From: UBA4736 sp002404015
GTDB taxonomy: Bacteria; Chloroflexota; Dormibacteria; Dormibacterales; Dormibacteraceae
DNA: 64,000 bases
Assembly: GCA_036747295.1 (NCBI GenBank)
Contig: DAIOCN010000004.1
Span: 1 to 64,000 of the forward strand
Reading direction: 5' to 3'
The notes beneath the pieces are model-generated. The model ran no database searches. It saw only the letters and a list, made by a program, of their open reading frames with translations, and was not told the origin of the DNA. Each line of letters starts with the position of its first letter. Position 1 is the stretch's first letter. Positions 24,004 to 31,715 of the stretch are shown here, in pieces. Made by a program: the position numbers and the translations under genes.

Positions 24004-26547
24004 TCACCCGTACCAGCCGGTGACGTCGACGATCACGTCCACGTTTCCTAGGTTGTTGTAAACCCTCATCACCCCGCCTGAGAGACCGGCGACGACGTGG
24101 TTGGCGACGGTCCAACCAGGGCCGAAGTTGAGGTCGGAAGCCAGGGGCGGCGGCCCCGTCGGCCAGATCGTGAGGAGGCTGCCCGAGTCGGCATTGGTGA
24201 TGGTGAAGTTGGCAGCCAGCGCGGTGGCCGCGGGGTCCGTGCCCGCCAGCCCGGCCACGGTCACGTCGCGAGTCGTGTCGGCGGGCCAGGGCGAGGCGTA
24301 CTGGCCTATGTGAGTCGCCGGCCGGGTGTCGAGCAACCGGCGCGGCGGCAGTGGATGGAAAAGCGCGCCTGTCCCGCCGGGCGTGGCGTTGGTGAACCAG
24401 CCGACCACGTCGATCACGACGTCGACCGAGCCCACGGAGTTGTAGATGGTCACGCTGCCGCTGTTGTTGACCGCGACGATCGCGCGGTTCGGCAGCACCG
24501 TGTGGGCCGGGAAGTTGACATTGGAGACGCTGGGAACAGAGGGCCCGGTCGGGTACACGGCCAGGTAGCTGGGCGCGGTCGCGTCGACCGTGGTCAGATT
24601 GATGACCACCGCGGAGGCGCTCGTCATCGGGATCCCGGTCGGGGCCCCGGTGATCTGGACGTTGCGCGTCGAGTTGGGGCCCAGCTGCACGGCCCCGCGC
24701 GTGTCGAGCACGCGCTTGGGCGCAGCCAGGGCGTTGAAGAGGCCGCTGACGTTCCCGGCCGTCGGACCGGTGTCGTACCAGCCGGCCAGGTCGAGGAAGA
24801 AGTCGGTGGAACCTTGCGAGTTGTAGACGGTCACGCTGCCGCCGGTCCCCACCTGGACCTGGGTCAGGTTGGCGATCGTCTGCCAGGGCCCGAAGTTGAC
24901 CGTGGAGGAGCTGGGAAGCGGGCTCCCCGTGGGGTAGAGAGCCAGGTAACTGTAGTTGGTCGGATTGGTCACCCCCACATTCAGGACGACTGCCGAGAGG
25001 GTCGACGTGATCAGGCCGCCAGCGAGGGCCTGGACGGGGATGTCGCGGGTAGAGTTGGCGCCGAGCTGAGCCACCGCCCGGCTGTCGTACAGCCGCGTGG
25101 GGTTGACCGCGTGATAGCTGCCCCCCGCCGCCGGCGGGGCGGCGAACAGGTAGGACCTGAGGGAGCTCGCCAGCGGGAGGAATACGCGTCCGCCGCCCGT
25201 CGAAGGGCTGACGAAGTGGTTGACGGTGACTGCCACCGGCGCGAAGACGTCAACGCCCGTGGTCGCATTGATACCGTGGAACCGTCCGCAGCGGTCGAAC
25301 GCCCAGACGATCCCGGCCGCCACGATCGGAGACCAGAACCCGCAGCCGGTGTGTGTCCAGGCCACCGAGTAGCTGGGCGCCGCAGTGTTGATGTTGAGAG
25401 CGACAAGCTTGTCGGAGCAGGAGCCGTAGAGGTACGGCGGCGTGTATGCGGTGGCACTGAAGAAGCCGCCGCAGACGGCTGTACCGTTGTTGTTGAACAG
25501 TTCGGCGCCGACGCCGCCCAGGCTCGCTTGCCGGAGCAGGTAGCCGATGCCGTTCTTACCGCCCTGGAAAACAAGGCCGTTGCCGAGCAGGGTGGGCCCG
25601 ATGCCGCCGATGTCGGCGTCGGCGGCGGCCAGGGCATGCCAGTCACTGGGCGCCCAGTAGTCGGCCACTGTCGCGCTGAAGTTGAGGCTGGGACTGAGTC
25701 GCAGGACGGAGTCGCCGTACTGATACGTGGTCGGCACCGGGATGTCGTTGCCGTCGGCCACATAGACGTTGCCGGTGCTGTCGATTGCCGGGCCGCCGGG
25801 TGCCCAGATCCCCGCCGCGCCCGTGGGGACCTGGAACTGAAGGGGCGTCCCCCCAGCGAGCGGCATCCCGACGACAGTGCCGTGATAGGTGCCGCAGTCG
25901 CCTCCCCAGCCGCCGAAAGGAACGTAGACGGTCGCGTTGTTGAGCGCCAGGGCCCCGCGCTGCTGGTGATTGTTGGCGAAGGTGGCCACTGAGTTGACAA
26001 CCCGGGGATAGCCGGCCAGGGTCGCCCCGGTGGCCGCATTGAGCGCGAAGAGCTGATAGAAGTCCGTGGAAGCATTGGGACCGATCAGCGCCACAAGGTA
26101 GAGGGTGCCGGTGGTGGGGTCGAGCACCGGCGTGCTTTCGATGCCTGCCTGGCTGATGCCACAGTTGCCGGGATTCTGGACGAAGAGCCCCAACGGGTTG
26201 CTGGCGGCAGAGCGCTGCCAGGCGAGGCTCCCGCTGGAGGTGTTGAAGGCGTAGACGGCGTTGTGCTCGGTGACCACGTAGACCAGGCCGCTGCGCACGA
26301 GCGGTTCGGCGTAGATGGGCCCATCCAGCGCGCCGGAGTCCCACTGCCCACTGAGGCCGACGAACGCCGGCTCGTTGTTGTCGAAACCGCTGCGGTTCAG
26401 GTCGTAGTGGTATGTGACCAGGCCGTCCGCCGACGTGGGCTGGGCCGCCGCGCGAGCGGCTACAGGTCGCGCCGAAAGGGCGGGCCCTGGCGCCGGCACC
26501 AGGCTCAGGGCGACCACCAGGGCGGTGCAGGCGGCGAGGGTTTTCAT
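24004..26547 (-). CDS. Secreted beta-propeller protein with three C-terminal RLLDTR repeats
   Basis: This 847-aa exported protein begins MKTLAACTALVVALSLV, a signal peptide. Residues about 45-470 read as a PQQ/YncE-like beta-propeller (VYAFNTSSGSLAW, FALNAATGATL, VALNIN). Three homologous domains of about 120 aa follow (about 478-605, 607-730 and 731-847). Each opens with RxxDxR and closes with a VYN...D..DVxGWY pattern, as seen in large surface proteins of high-GC bacteria. It is probably a cell-surface adhesin or glycan-binding protein. No catalytic residues are evident. Confidence 0.85.
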   Translation of the reverse strand: MKTLAACTALVVALSLVPAPGPALSARPVAARAAAQPTSADGLVTYHYDLNRSGFDNNEPAFVGLSGQWDSGALDGPIYAEPLVRSGLVYVVTEHNAVYAFNTSSGSLAWQRSAASNPLGLFVQNPGNCGISQAGIESTPVLDPTTGTLYLVALIGPNASTDFYQLFALNAATGATLAGYPRVVNSVATFANNHQQRGALALNNATVYVPFGGWGGDCGTYHGTVVGMPLAGGTPLQFQVPTGAAGIWAPGGPAIDSTGNVYVADGNDIPVPTTYQYGDSVLRLSPSLNFSATVADYWAPSDWHALAAADADIGGIGPTLLGNGLVFQGGKNGIGYLLRQASLGGVGAELFNNNGTAVCGGFFSATAYTPPYLYGSCSDKLVALNINTAAPSYSVAWTHTGCGFWSPIVAAGIVWAFDRCGRFHGINATTGVDVFAPVAVTVNHFVSPSTGGGRVFLPLASSLRSYLFAAPPAAGGSYHAVNPTRLYDSRAVAQLGANSTRDIPVQALAGGLITSTLSAVVLNVGVTNPTNYSYLALYPTGSPLPSSSTVNFGPWQTIANLTQVQVGTGGSVTVYNSQGSTDFFLDLAGWYDTGPTAGNVSGLFNALAAPKRVLDTRGAVQLGPNSTRNVQITGAPTGIPMTSASAVVINLTTVDATAPSYLAVYPTGPSVPSVSNVNFPAHTVLPNRAIVAVNNSGSVTIYNSVGSVDVVIDVVGWFTNATPGGTGALFHPLPPRRLLDTRPATHIGQYASPWPADTTRDVTVAGLAGTDPAATALAANFTITNADSGSLLTIWPTGPPPLASDLNFGPGWTVANHVVAGLSGGVMRVYNNLGNVDVIVDVTGWYG

Positions 26548-26610
26548 GTTCGGTAAGACGGCCAACGGCGGCAATCTACCCGGACGCGCCGCCCGGCGTC
26601 GACGGGGAAT

Positions 26611-27663
26611 TCAGCCAGCCGCCCGGATCGTTCCCCCGCCGAGGACCCGGCTGCCCCGATAGAGCACCGCGGCCTGGCCCGGCGCCGGTCCCAGGAAGGG
26701 CTCGGCCAGCCGCAGGCGGTCCCGTTCGTAGACGGCCGGGATCGGCCGCGCCCGGTAGCGCAGCCGGGCCTCGCACTCAAGCCGGTCGGGAGCAGAGCCG
26801 TCGATGAAGGTCACGTCCTCCAGCTCCACCTCGGTCCTGGCCAGCTCCGACCGGCGCCCCACCACGATCCGGTTGGCCTCAGCGTCCACCTTCGTCACGT
26901 ACCAGGGACCGGCCTCCTTCAGCTGGCCGAAGCCGCTGCGCTGGCCCACGGTGTAGAGGGCCGTGCCCCGGTGGGAGCCGAGCTCGCGCCCCCCCTCGTC
27001 CACCACGGCGCCCGCCGCGACCGGCAGCCGGCGCGCCAGGTAGGCGGCCGTCTCACCGCGGGGCACGAAGCAGATCTCCATGGATTCAGCCTTCTCCGCA
27101 ACCGGCAGCCCGAAGCCGCGCGCCAACTCGCGCACCCTCGGCTTGGCCAGCTCGCCGAGGGGAAAGACGATCCGCGCCAGGCGGGCGCGGTCGAGCGTGT
27201 AGAGCATGTAGGACTGGTCCTTGGCGGGGTCGAGCGCCTCGTGCAGCTCCGGCCCGTCGGAGCCGTCCAGTATCCGGGCGTAGTGGCCGGTGGCGAGCGC
27301 GTCGAAGCCCAGGTCGAGCACCCGCGCCAGCATCAGGTCGAAGCGGACGAAGGCGTTGCAGCGCAGGCAGGGGTTGGGGGTGCGGCCGTTCAGGTAGGCG
27401 TCGTGGAAGGGCGCGATCACCCGCTCCCCGAACTCCCGCTCGAGGTTCCAGACGTAGTAGGGGATGCCCAGCACCGCCGCGACGCGGCGCGCGTCCTCGA
27501 CGGCCGAGAGCGAGCAGCAGCCGCCGTGGCGCAGCGCCTCCGACTCGTCCGCCCGCGGCCACTGCTGGAGCGTGACGCCGACGACGTCGTGACCCTGCTC
27601 CCGGAGCAGAGCCGCGGCGACCGACGAATCGACCCCGCCGGAGAGCGCGACCGCGACCTTCAT
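26611..27663 (-). CDS. mnmA: tRNA-specific 2-thiouridylase MnmA
   Basis: MnmA thiolates U34 of Lys, Glu and Gln tRNAs. The 350-aa product has the PP-loop ALSGGVDSS (7-15), the nucleophile region NPCLRCN (about 100), the catalytic cysteine in ESMEICFVP (about 195) and a C-terminal beta-barrel. The start is ATG 27663 (MKVAVALSGG); the extra 19 codons upstream look non-coding. The sulfur-carrier genes MoaD and NIL lie upstream on the same strand, beyond a repeat element. Confidence 0.96.
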   Translation of the reverse strand: MKVAVALSGGVDSSVAAALLREQGHDVVGVTLQQWPRADESEALRHGGCCSLSAVEDARRVAAVLGIPYYVWNLEREFGERVIAPFHDAYLNGRTPNPCLRCNAFVRFDLMLARVLDLGFDALATGHYARILDGSDGPELHEALDPAKDQSYMLYTLDRARLARIVFPLGELAKPRVRELARGFGLPVAEKAESMEICFVPRGETAAYLARRLPVAAGAVVDEGGRELGSHRGTALYTVGQRSGFGQLKEAGPWYVTKVDAEANRIVVGRRSELARTEVELEDVTFIDGSAPDRLECEARLRYRARPIPAVYERDRLRLAEPFLGPAPGQAAVLYRGSRVLGGGTIRAAG

Positions 27664-27738
27664 CGGGGACCAATGATGCGCGGGCTCGAAGCCATGGCGC
27701 GCAGGTTCTTCCCCAGACATCTAGCCAAGGCGTGGCGG

Positions 27739-27850
27739 TAAGGCCTGGCTCCGCCAGGCTGTTTGAGTCCTGAATTCAAGACGCGCACCAACTCAATAAG
27801 TCCTGCAAGGGAGGAAGGGTACTGGGGAGGAACCGCAGGTTCCTCCCCAG
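27739..27850 (+). repeat. Dispersed structured repeat, copy A
   Basis: This non-coding element of about 110 bp has a second copy at 44388-44500 in the opposite orientation. It starts with the hairpin GCCTGGC-TCC-GCCAGGC, continues with TGAGTCCTGAAT and CGCGCACCAA, both shared with copy B, and ends with a perfect 13-bp hairpin, CTGGGGAGGAACC-GCA-GGTTCCTCCCCAG. By eye the copies share roughly three quarters of positions, with paired changes in the first stem. It lies between NIL (stop 27854) and mnmA (start 27663). It may be a MITE/REP-like element or a structured RNA. Confidence 0.8.
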
Positions 27851-27853
27851 CTT

Positions 27854-28096
27854 CTACTGGTCGACCATGTCCCCTTCGGCTGGGTCCACCCGCACGCCGC
27901 GGGAGGTCAGGAAGTCCACGGCCCGCTCGAGCTCGGCGTCCTCGCCGGTCAGCTCGAGCACAACCCAGCCCGCGTCGTGGGTCACGTCCGCGCGTCGGAT
28001 GTTGGTGACCACCTCGAAGCGCTTTCCGACCTCGTGGATGACCGGCTCGGTGACCAGTTCGCGAGCGAACGTGAGCCGGACCCGCAGGCGGGCCAT
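27854..28096 (-). CDS. NIL domain protein
   Basis: This 80-aa ferredoxin-like-fold protein of the NIL family (the domain at the C-terminus of MetN) shows RVRLTFARELVTEPVIHEVGKRF and the NIxxADVxxxxGWVVLELTG core. Stand-alone NIL proteins are found beside ThiS/MoaD-like sulfur carriers and methionine or homocysteine genes. It follows the MoaD-like gene by 9 nt and threonine synthase by one more gene, so a role in sulfur amino acid or thiolation metabolism is inferred. Confidence 0.88.
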   Translation of the reverse strand: MARLRVRLTFARELVTEPVIHEVGKRFEVVTNIRRADVTHDAGWVVLELTGEDAELERAVDFLTSRGVRVDPAEGDMVDQ

Positions 28097-28105
28097 GGGA
28101 AGAGC

Positions 28106-28378
28106 TTAGCCCCCGGCCACCGCCGGCACGATCGCGATCTCGTCGGAGTCGGCGAGCTTGGAGTCGAGGCCCTCGCCCAGCCGGACGTCCTCGTCGTTCA
28201 GGAAGAGGTTCACGAACTGGCGGGGCTCGCCCTCGTCGTCGAGCAGGCGCCCCTTGAAGCCGGGGAACTTGCTGTCCAGCTGGTCGATGGCGCTCCTCAG
28301 GTCGCCGGCCACGACCGGGACGACGGACTCACCCCCGCTCAGGGTCCGGAGCGGGCCGGGGATTCGAAACTGCGGCAA
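28106..28378 (-). CDS. MoaD/ThiS family ubiquitin-like sulfur carrier
   Basis: This 90-aa beta-grasp protein ends in Gly-Gly (IVPAVAGG), the residues that become thiocarboxylate. It contains FVNLFLNDEDVRLGEGLDSKL and DSDEIAIVP, classic MoaD features. The TTG start at 28378 is supported by AGGAG eight bases upstream. It lies between thrC (23 nt upstream) and NIL (9 nt downstream), with no molybdopterin genes near, so it more likely serves amino-acid or tRNA sulfur transfer than cofactor synthesis. Confidence 0.92.
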   Translation of the reverse strand: MPQFRIPGPLRTLSGGESVVPVVAGDLRSAIDQLDSKFPGFKGRLLDDEGEPRQFVNLFLNDEDVRLGEGLDSKLADSDEIAIVPAVAGG

Positions 28379-28401
28379 ATCGGGATCTCCTGACTAAAAG
28401 G

Positions 28402-29643
28402 TTAAACTTGCACCTTCTCGCGAAACGACCGCAGCGTCGGCTCTATTTCCACGCGGCGGAGGTCCGCCTCCGGGCCGGCCAGCACGTCGGCGGTCTTCAG
28501 CCCGTGCCCGGTGATGTAGGCCACGATCGTCTCGTCGCCCCGCCAGCGGCCGGCCCGCGCCAGCTTCGCCAGCACCCCGACAGTCACGCCGCCCGCCGTC
28601 TCTGTGAATATCCCTTCGGTCCGGGCCAGCAGCCGCATGGCGTCCACGATCTCAGTCTCGGATACCGCTTCCACAACCCCGCCCGTCTCCCGCGCGATCC
28701 GGACCACGTACGTCCCGTCGGACGGGTTGCCGATGGCGATGGAGCGGGCGATGGTGTTGGGCCGGACCGGCGTCACCCGGTCGGTGCCCGCCGTCCAGGC
28801 GTTGTACACGGGCGCACAGCCCAATGCCTGGGCTCCCGTAAGGGCGGGCAGCCTGTCCTCGGAACCCTGCACAAGGCCCATGTCGAGGAGTTCCGAGAGG
28901 GCCCGCCGGTGGCGCACGAACTGGCAGCCGGACGCGATCGGGACGATGATCTCGTCAGGCAGGCGCCAGCCGAGCTGCTCGGCCGTCTCGAAGGTCAGGG
29001 TCTTGGAGCCCTCCGCGTAGAAGGGGCGCACGTTGATGTTGCAGAAGGCCCATGGGAACTCCTCGACGAGCTGGCTGCAGAGCCGGTTGACCTCGTCGTA
29101 GTTGCCGTGGACGGAGACCAGGTTGGGCTCGAAAACACCGGTCGAGACCATCTTGGCCGGCTCGGTGTCGGCCGGCATGAAGACGTAGCACTCGAGCCCC
29201 GCCCGCGCCGCGTAGGCGGCCACCGAGTTGGCCAGGTTGCCGGTCGAGGCGCAGCCGATCGTCTCGAAGCCATGGGCCCGCGACCAGGACACCGCGACCG
29301 ACACCACCCGGTCTTTGAAGGAGTTGGTGGGGTTCATGGTGTCGTTCTTCAGGTAGAGGTTCTTGAGGCCCAGCTCGGCACCCAGGCGATCGGCCTTGAC
29401 GAGCGGCGTGAAGCCCTCGCCCAGGGTCACGATCGGGGCCTCATCCTCGAGCGGCAGCAGGTCCCGGTACCGCCACATGGAGGGCGGCCCGGCCGCGATG
29501 GAGTCGCGCGAGATGCGCTTCTTGATCGCCGCGTAGTCGTAGACGACGTCCAGCGGCCCGAAGCACATCTCGCAGACGTGCGTCGGCTTCAGCTCGTACT
29601 CGGTTCCGCACTCCCGGCAGCGCAGCCCCTCCACGTGGGACAT
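28402..29643 (-). CDS. thrC: Threonine synthase
   Basis: This PLP enzyme converts O-phosphohomoserine to threonine. The 413-aa product has an N-terminal zinc ribbon (CRECGTEY and CEMC), the PLP lysine in NPTNSFKDR (about 109), and the phosphate-binding ASTGNLANSVAAYA loop. It is the first gene of the thrC-MoaD-NIL cluster. The ATG lies 9 nt after a TAAACT -10-like element, so the transcript may be leaderless. Confidence 0.95.
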   Translation of the reverse strand: MSHVEGLRCRECGTEYELKPTHVCEMCFGPLDVVYDYAAIKKRISRDSIAAGPPSMWRYRDLLPLEDEAPIVTLGEGFTPLVKADRLGAELGLKNLYLKNDTMNPTNSFKDRVVSVAVSWSRAHGFETIGCASTGNLANSVAAYAARAGLECYVFMPADTEPAKMVSTGVFEPNLVSVHGNYDEVNRLCSQLVEEFPWAFCNINVRPFYAEGSKTLTFETAEQLGWRLPDEIIVPIASGCQFVRHRRALSELLDMGLVQGSEDRLPALTGAQALGCAPVYNAWTAGTDRVTPVRPNTIARSIAIGNPSDGTYVVRIARETGGVVEAVSETEIVDAMRLLARTEGIFTETAGGVTVGVLAKLARAGRWRGDETIVAYITGHGLKTADVLAGPEADLRRVEIEPTLRSFREKVQV

Positions 29644-29652
29644 AGACGCACC

Positions 29653-29658
29653 AGTTTA
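29653..29658 (-). promoter_or_regulatory. -10 element of thrC operon
   Basis: TAAACT on the minus strand lies 9 nt before the thrC ATG, in the 113-bp gap to the divergent S15 hydrolase gene. A start of transcription at or next to the ATG is implied. No ribosome binding site is visible before thrC. Confidence 0.45.
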
Positions 29659-29756
29659 CGGCCGTCCAGAGTGCGGCTCGAACTCGCCGCATTTACAAGC
29701 CGCCGCCCGATCGCTACCTTATGTGATAGTCCACCAGCCCCGTTTGAGGATTACGC

Positions 29757-31706
29757 ATGCGCAAGCTCGCCGTGCTCCTGGCCCTGCTGCCGGCCCTGGT
29801 GGCTACGCCCACCCAGGCCGCCGCCCCGCCCACCTTCGACACCGTGTGCCCGGTTTACGGTGACCTCAGGATCTGCTCGGGCGAGGTGCCCAGCTTCGAC
29901 GGCACCAGGCTCGACGCCGACCTCACGCTGCCGATGGCCGGAACATCAGCCCCCCACCCCTTGATCGCCATGCTCCACGGCTTCGGCAACAACAAGCACG
30001 AGTGGGAGTCGCTCACCGACACCGCCGACGGGGCCGACAAGTGGCACTGGAACAACCACTGGTTCGCCGTGCACGGCTTCTACGTCCTGAACTACACCGC
30101 GCGCGGCTTCGACGACCCCAACCCGGGCAGCGGCGACCAGCCGGCGACGCCGGGTGGCACCTCCGCCAGCCCCGCCGACCCCTACGCCGCGATTCACCTG
30201 AAGAGCCGCGAGTTCGAGATCCGTGACACCCAGTGGCTGGCGGCGCTGGCGGCCCGCGCGTTCCCCAACCTGGACCGGCAGCGCGTGGCCGTGACCGGCG
30301 GCTCCTACGGGGGCGGGGAGAGCTGGCTGCAGGCCTCGCAGCCCGTCTGGAACTTCCCGCACCGGATATTCCCCGGGCTGCCTGTGCTGACGCTCCAGGT
30401 CGCCGTGCCCAAGTACCCCTGGACCGACCTCGCCTACAGCCTGGCCCCCAACGGCCACGGTGGCGGCCCCAACCTCACCGATATCTACCAGGCCGCCCAG
30501 GGCCAGCCGAGCAACCGCGAGGCCGACGACAACCCCTTCGGGGTGCCCAAGCAGAGCTACGAGAGCGCCTTCTTCGCCCTTGGCAGCACCAACGGCCGGT
30601 TCACCCACCTGGAGGTGGCGCCGTACTCGCAGGAGGAGTCGCCGCCACCCGCGGGCGACGGCCCTGTCAGCACCGACGCCTGGTTCGTCCGGGGGGCGGC
30701 CGACCCCTACCTGGCCGCCGACCCGATCGTGCGCCAGATCCGCCGCGGCCTGACGGTCTACCGGGGCTCCTACTACCAGGCATCGGGCTGGGCCGCCCAG
30801 CGGGCGTCCGGCCACGAGACGGCGGTGTTCTCCATCTCGGGCTGGACGGACGACCTCTTCCCGCCGGTCGAGTCGTTCCGCCAGTTCAAGTATCTGAAGC
30901 GGCTCGACCCGCTCTGGCCGGTCGCGGTGGCGACGGCCGACATCGGGCATCCCCGGGCCCAGAACAAGAGCGACGCCTGGCAGCGCCTGAACGACCAGGC
31001 CTGGCAGTTCCTGCAGGCCAACCTCAACCCGGGCAGCCACCGCCGGCAGACGGTCGTGACGAGCCAGCAGACCACGTGCCCCAGCCAGCCGGCCGCCGGG
31101 AGCGACATCACGGCCTCGACTCCGGAGGGCCTCGCGAACGGCTCTCTCAACGTGGCCTACACCGGAGCCGACGCGCTGACCCAGGCTTCGGGCAGCGGCG
31201 ACCCGGACAGTCCCAACACCGACGCGGTGCTGACCAACCTCACGCACAGCGACGCCTGCAAGACCTCGCTCCTCCAAACCTTCCCGGGCCGCTTCTCCGG
31301 GACCTCCTTGCCCCTCCAGCAGTCTCGGCGATACGCCGGCCTGGGCGAGGTGGACGTGCCCTACACGCTGACGGGACTCACGGCCAGCCTGGTCGCCAGG
31401 CTCTGGGACGTCGGCCCCGACGGCAGCGCCACGCTGGTGACCCGGGGCGCGTACCGCGTCGACCCCAGCCCATTGGACTCCCGCAACCCCGACCCCCTCA
31501 TCGGGACCCTGCGGCTGCCTTTCTACGGCAACGATTGGACGCTGCAAGGCGGGCACTCGCTTCGCCTCGACCTGGCCCAGGTGGACTCCCCAACCTACCT
31601 CCAGGATAAGACCCCGTCGACGCTGGCGATCTCGAACCCGGTCCTCAAGCTGCCGACCGTGGAGACCGGCACCGTCTCGACAACGGGCAGCCAGACCAGC
31701 ACCTAG
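29757..31706 (+). CDS. Secreted alpha/beta hydrolase, Xaa-Pro dipeptidyl-peptidase (S15) like
   Basis: This 649-aa exported protein has a cleaved signal peptide (MRKLAVLLALLPALVATPTQA). The alpha/beta hydrolase domain has LIAMLHGFGNN as the oxyanion strand and GGSYGGGESW with nucleophile Ser at about 183. The C-terminal 200 residues resemble the jelly-roll domain of S15/CocE enzymes (GEVDVPYTLTGLTASLVARL). The start is ATG 29757 with GAGGA just upstream. It probably hydrolyses peptides or esters outside the cell. The next gene is another serine peptidase, 9 nt later. Confidence 0.88.
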   Translation: MRKLAVLLALLPALVATPTQAAAPPTFDTVCPVYGDLRICSGEVPSFDGTRLDADLTLPMAGTSAPHPLIAMLHGFGNNKHEWESLTDTADGADKWHWNNHWFAVHGFYVLNYTARGFDDPNPGSGDQPATPGGTSASPADPYAAIHLKSREFEIRDTQWLAALAARAFPNLDRQRVAVTGGSYGGGESWLQASQPVWNFPHRIFPGLPVLTLQVAVPKYPWTDLAYSLAPNGHGGGPNLTDIYQAAQGQPSNREADDNPFGVPKQSYESAFFALGSTNGRFTHLEVAPYSQEESPPPAGDGPVSTDAWFVRGAADPYLAADPIVRQIRRGLTVYRGSYYQASGWAAQRASGHETAVFSISGWTDDLFPPVESFRQFKYLKRLDPLWPVAVATADIGHPRAQNKSDAWQRLNDQAWQFLQANLNPGSHRRQTVVTSQQTTCPSQPAAGSDITASTPEGLANGSLNVAYTGADALTQASGSGDPDSPNTDAVLTNLTHSDACKTSLLQTFPGRFSGTSLPLQQSRRYAGLGEVDVPYTLTGLTASLVARLWDVGPDGSATLVTRGAYRVDPSPLDSRNPDPLIGTLRLPFYGNDWTLQGGHSLRLDLAQVDSPTYLQDKTPSTLAISNPVLKLPTVETGTVSTTGSQTST

Positions 31707-31715
31707 ACTCGGCTG

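Noticed and set aside
28106..28378. Molybdopterin synthase small subunit
   Set aside because: No moaE or other cofactor genes are nearby. The neighbours are thrC and a NIL protein.
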